A stretch of 64,000 bases of DNA, taken from positions 496,001 through 560,000 of the forward strand of contig OZ255707.1 in assembly GCA_965277075.1 (NCBI GenBank). The letters are read 5' to 3'. Below, in pieces: positions 61,817 through 64,000 of the stretch. The DNA is from Lustribacter sp965277075. GTDB taxonomy: Bacteria; Vulcanimicrobiota; Vulcanimicrobiia; Vulcanimicrobiales; Vulcanimicrobiaceae. The position numbers and the translations under genes are program-made. Numbering within the stretch: position 1 is the stretch's first letter; every line of letters begins with the position of its first letter. Under the pieces are notes generated by a model. The model did no database searches, was not told where the DNA came from, and worked only from the letters and a program-made list of their open reading frames with translations.

Positions 61817-63076
61817 ATGTTCCGTTTCGGGGATGAAAAAGGACAACTGAAGTGCAGTTTCTGCGGCAAGTCGCAGGAGCAGGTGCGCAAGTTGATCGCC
61901 GGCCCGGGCGTGTATATCTGCGACGAGTGCATCGAGCTCTGTAACGAGATCATCGAAGAAGAGCTCTACAAGAACGTCGACGAGAATCTCCGGCTTCGTA
62001 ATATCCCGAAGCCCAAAGAGATCAATCACATTCTGAACCAGTACGTGATCGGCCAGGAGCGTGCAAAGAAATCGCTGGCGGTTGCCGTTTACAATCACTA
62101 TAAGCGCGTCAACGCCGGGACGTCGACCGACGAGGTCGAGCTGCAAAAGTCGAATATCTTGCTCGTTGGTCCGACAGGTTCGGGCAAGACGTACCTTGCG
62201 CAAACGCTCGCGAAGATTCTCGACGTCCCGCTGGCGATGGCCGACGCGACGTCGTTGACCGAAGCCGGCTACGTCGGTGAAGACGTCGAGAATATTCTGC
62301 TCAAGTTGATTCAAGCAGCGGATTACGACGTGAAGCGTGCGGAAAAAGGCATCGTCTACATCGACGAGATTGATAAGATTGCACGCAAGAGCGAGAACCC
62401 GTCGATCACGCGGGACGTCTCGGGTGAAGGCGTCCAGCAGGCGCTGCTCAAGATTCTGGAAGGCACGACGGCCAACGTCCCGCCGCAGGGTGGCCGCAAG
62501 CACCCGCACCAAGAGTTCATTCAGATCGACACGACCAACGTGCTTTTCATCTGCGGCGGTGCGTTCGACGGACTCGAACGCATCATCGAGGGCCGCGTCG
62601 CGTCGAATTCGCTGGGTTTCCGTTCGAATCCCGAGTCCAAAAAGGATCAGAAGTCGAGCAAGCTCCTTGTGCAGCTGATGCCCGAGGATCTGCTCAAATT
62701 CGGTTTGATCCCCGAGTTCATCGGGCGATTGCCGATCGTCGTGACGCTCGAAGCGCTCGACGAACTGGCGTTGCGCCGCATCCTCGTTGAACCGCGCAAC
62801 GCGCTCGTCCGCCAGTTCCAGAAAATCATGGGCATGGACGGCGTTGAGCTTACGTTCACGAAAGAAGCTTTGATCGCGATCGCGATCAAAGCGCAGTCGC
62901 GTAAAACCGGCGCACGTGGTCTGCGATCGATTCTCGAAGAGATCATGCTCGACGTCATGTATGATTTGCCGTCACTTCAAAACGTCAAAAAGTGCGTCAT
63001 TAACAAAGAAGTCGTCGAGAAAAAGGAACAGCCGGCGCTCATTTACGCCGACCGTCCGAAAGACCAAAGCGCCTAG
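61817..63076 (+). CDS. clpX: ATP-dependent Clp protease ATP-binding subunit
   Basis: 419 aa unfoldase. N-terminal C4 zinc domain (CSFCGK, CDECIELC), Walker A GPTGSGKT, Walker B YIDEIDKI, pore loop GYVGED, the LGF-type ClpP-docking loop (NSLGFRSNP) and sensor region GARGLRSILEE. ATG 61817 has AAAGGA 6 bases before it; the in-frame TTG at 61796 is rejected. Converges with msrB over 4 bp. Confidence 0.98.
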   Translation: MFRFGDEKGQLKCSFCGKSQEQVRKLIAGPGVYICDECIELCNEIIEEELYKNVDENLRLRNIPKPKEINHILNQYVIGQERAKKSLAVAVYNHYKRVNAGTSTDEVELQKSNILLVGPTGSGKTYLAQTLAKILDVPLAMADATSLTEAGYVGEDVENILLKLIQAADYDVKRAEKGIVYIDEIDKIARKSENPSITRDVSGEGVQQALLKILEGTTANVPPQGGRKHPHQEFIQIDTTNVLFICGGAFDGLERIIEGRVASNSLGFRSNPESKKDQKSSKLLVQLMPEDLLKFGLIPEFIGRLPIVVTLEALDELALRRILVEPRNALVRQFQKIMGMDGVELTFTKEALIAIAIKAQSRKTGARGLRSILEEIMLDVMYDLPSLQNVKKCVINKEVVEKKEQPALIYADRPKDQSA

Positions 63077-63540
63077 GCGGGTTTGAACGTTAGCGCGACG
63101 CCGTTCATGCAATAGCGTTTGCCCGTTTGCGGCGGACCGTCATCGAAGACGTGCCCAAGATGTCCTTTGCAACGGCGGCAATGCACTTCGGTACGTTCTT
63201 CGAACAGAGACGTATCCGATTTCGTCTCGACCGCGTTCGCGAGGGGCGCCCAGAAACTCGGCCAGCCGGTTCCGCTATCGTATTTCGTCCGCGACGAGAA
63301 GACCGCGAGATCGCAGCCCGCGCACGCGTACGTGCCGGAATGTTTTTCGTGATCGAGGACGCTCGAGAACGCAGGTTCGGTGCCCTGGTGCCGTAAGACG
63401 GCGTAGGCTTCCGGCGAGAGGCGCGCTTTCCAGTCGGCGTCGGAGAGTGCAGTATACGCGATCTGCGTATCCGCTGCACGCGCGCGAATCGGGATCGCGC
63501 ACGTAGCCAACGCGAGGAGAACGGAGCGTCGATCGATCAT
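63073..63540 (-). CDS. msrB: Peptide-methionine (R)-S-oxide reductase, exported copy
   Basis: 155 aa. Twin-arginine-like N terminus (MIDRRSVLLALATCAIPIRARA) then an MsrB domain: Zn cysteines 73/76 (CAGC) and 121/124 (CRRC), catalytic Cys144 in RYCMNGVAL. The leader suggests periplasmic action through Tat. It differs from the leaderless copy at 4498-4893. Longer in-frame starts are rejected. Confidence 0.94.
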   Translation of the reverse strand: MIDRRSVLLALATCAIPIRARAADTQIAYTALSDADWKARLSPEAYAVLRHQGTEPAFSSVLDHEKHSGTYACAGCDLAVFSSRTKYDSGTGWPSFWAPLANAVETKSDTSLFEERTEVHCRRCKGHLGHVFDDGPPQTGKRYCMNGVALTFKPA

Positions 63541-63584
63541 AGGAGAATGATACCGCCTGCCGGCAGCGGACGAGGTGGGCCGGC

Positions 63585-63929
63585 TTACAGTGAACGTATC
63601 TCGCCGACGGATAGTTTGACGGACGACGCCGAGAGCGCCGACTCGATCGCCGCCAGCACCAACGGGTCCGTTTCTTCGCCGCTCGCCTGACGCAGGACGT
63701 TCTCGGCCCACGGCGAGCCGATCGATGCGAGCGCGTCGACAAGGTCGACCCGGGCCGCGGCATCGCAATATGCGGCGCTCGGCTCGACGAGTTCGGGCCA
63801 GTGCGGCCGATCCGCGCGATCCGCGACCTTCGTCAGCTTTCGATCGCCGATCGCCGATCGAATCGGAACGAAAATCGCGACGGCCATCAACGCCGTGCCG
63901 GCGAGCGCGAGCAACGTGGGAACGCTCAT
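63585..63929 (-). CDS. Small HEAT-like membrane-anchored hypothetical protein
   Basis: 114 aa with an N-terminal transmembrane helix (MSVPTLLALAGTALMAVAIFV) and a soluble helical part (VDLVDALASIGSPWAENVLRQA, DPLVLAAIESAL) reminiscent of HEAT repeats. Unknown role. GGCGG 6 bases before the ATG. The upstream partial gene stops 1 bp before its ATG, so the two are coupled. Confidence 0.65.
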   Translation of the reverse strand: MSVPTLLALAGTALMAVAIFVPIRSAIGDRKLTKVADRADRPHWPELVEPSAAYCDAAARVDLVDALASIGSPWAENVLRQASGEETDPLVLAAIESALSASSVKLSVGEIRSL

Positions 63930-63930
63930 G

Positions 63931-64000
63931 CTAACCGCCGGCGAGGACACCGGACGCGTCGAGTGCCGCAATCGCGGCGTCACGCGCGGCGTCGAGCGAC
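63931..64000 (-). CDS. C-terminal fragment of a gene continuing beyond the window
   Basis: Partial open frame on the minus strand ending SLDAARDAAIAALDASGVLAGG with TAG at 63931-63933. Its helical, Ala/Leu-rich end is like the following small protein, so it may also be HEAT-like. It ends 1 bp before the start of the 63585-63929 gene. Nothing more can be said. Confidence 0.55.
   Translation of the reverse strand, partial: SLDAARDAAIAALDASGVLAGG

Noticed and set aside
61238..62512. 424-aa reading frame opposite clpP and clpX
   Set aside because: A shadow frame of two highly conserved genes, a product of high GC; no motif of its own.

Overview
This is a high-GC, gene-dense stretch of bacterial chromosome. 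Many start and stop codons overlap by 1-4 bp and alternative starts (GTG, TTG, probably CTG and ATT) are common. There are no insertion sequences, integrases, CRISPR arrays or rRNAs. The SRP RNA is the short 4.5S form. The enzyme mix is a tungsten-type aldehyde oxidoreductase, an IorAB-like molybdenum hydroxylase, ATP-type PEP carboxykinase, EgtB, and many PAS/GGDEF/EAL and HD-GYP proteins. It suits a deep-branching, little-cultured, metabolically versatile lineage. Vulcanimicrobiota/Eremiobacterota (WPS-2) would fit, but this is an inference from style and gene content; no phylogenetic marker was computed.

Layout. 0-13 kb: MFS transporter, FAD monooxygenase, amidase, MsrB, acyl-CoA synthetase, DCC-family protein, glutamine synthetase, and a minus-strand run pckA > solute-binding protein > carboxymuconolactone-decarboxylase-like protein > stress protein. 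13.1-21.4 kb: the most distinctive unit, eight tightly coupled plus-strand genes (moeA, moeA fused to a periplasmic-binding-like domain, a MoaD-like sulfur carrier, tungsten aldehyde oxidoreductase, P1 peptidase, unknown, tandem YbjQ protein, small unknown). It faces pckA with start codons only 4 bp apart. 21.5-29.6 kb: FAD oxidoreductase, tRNA-Ser, amidohydrolase, a catalytic-domain-less ALDH homologue, DUF429, ferritin-like protein, a cobalamin lower-ligand operon (cobC-cobT-cobS) and pyrophosphatase. 29.6-46.4 kb: two large c-di-GMP enzymes, isocitrate dehydrogenase, IorAB pair, exported HD-like protein, EgtB, ALDH and deoC, a zinc-finger microprotein and an exported M3 peptidase. 46.5-52.6 kb: SRP RNA, DUF4446, M23 peptidase, YggT, LepA, RdgB, Zn-alcohol dehydrogenase and SDR. 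52.7-59.8 kb: seven tRNA genes surrounding an accessory-looking block (S53 peptidase with an internal repeat, HD-GYP, MalT-like ATPase without a DNA-binding domain) and a frameshifted DUF6094-like methyltransferase gene. 59.8-64 kb: the conserved tig-clpP-clpX order, a second exported MsrB and two small genes at the edge.

How the genes work together. The two moeA genes and the MoaD-like carrier most likely finish the metal-dithiolene cofactor for the aldehyde oxidoreductase encoded with them, and possibly for the IorB-like enzyme. The cob genes assemble the nucleotide loop of cobalamin. tig-clpP-clpX handles protein folding and turnover. The two MsrB proteins and EgtB point to defence against oxidants both inside and outside the cytoplasm.
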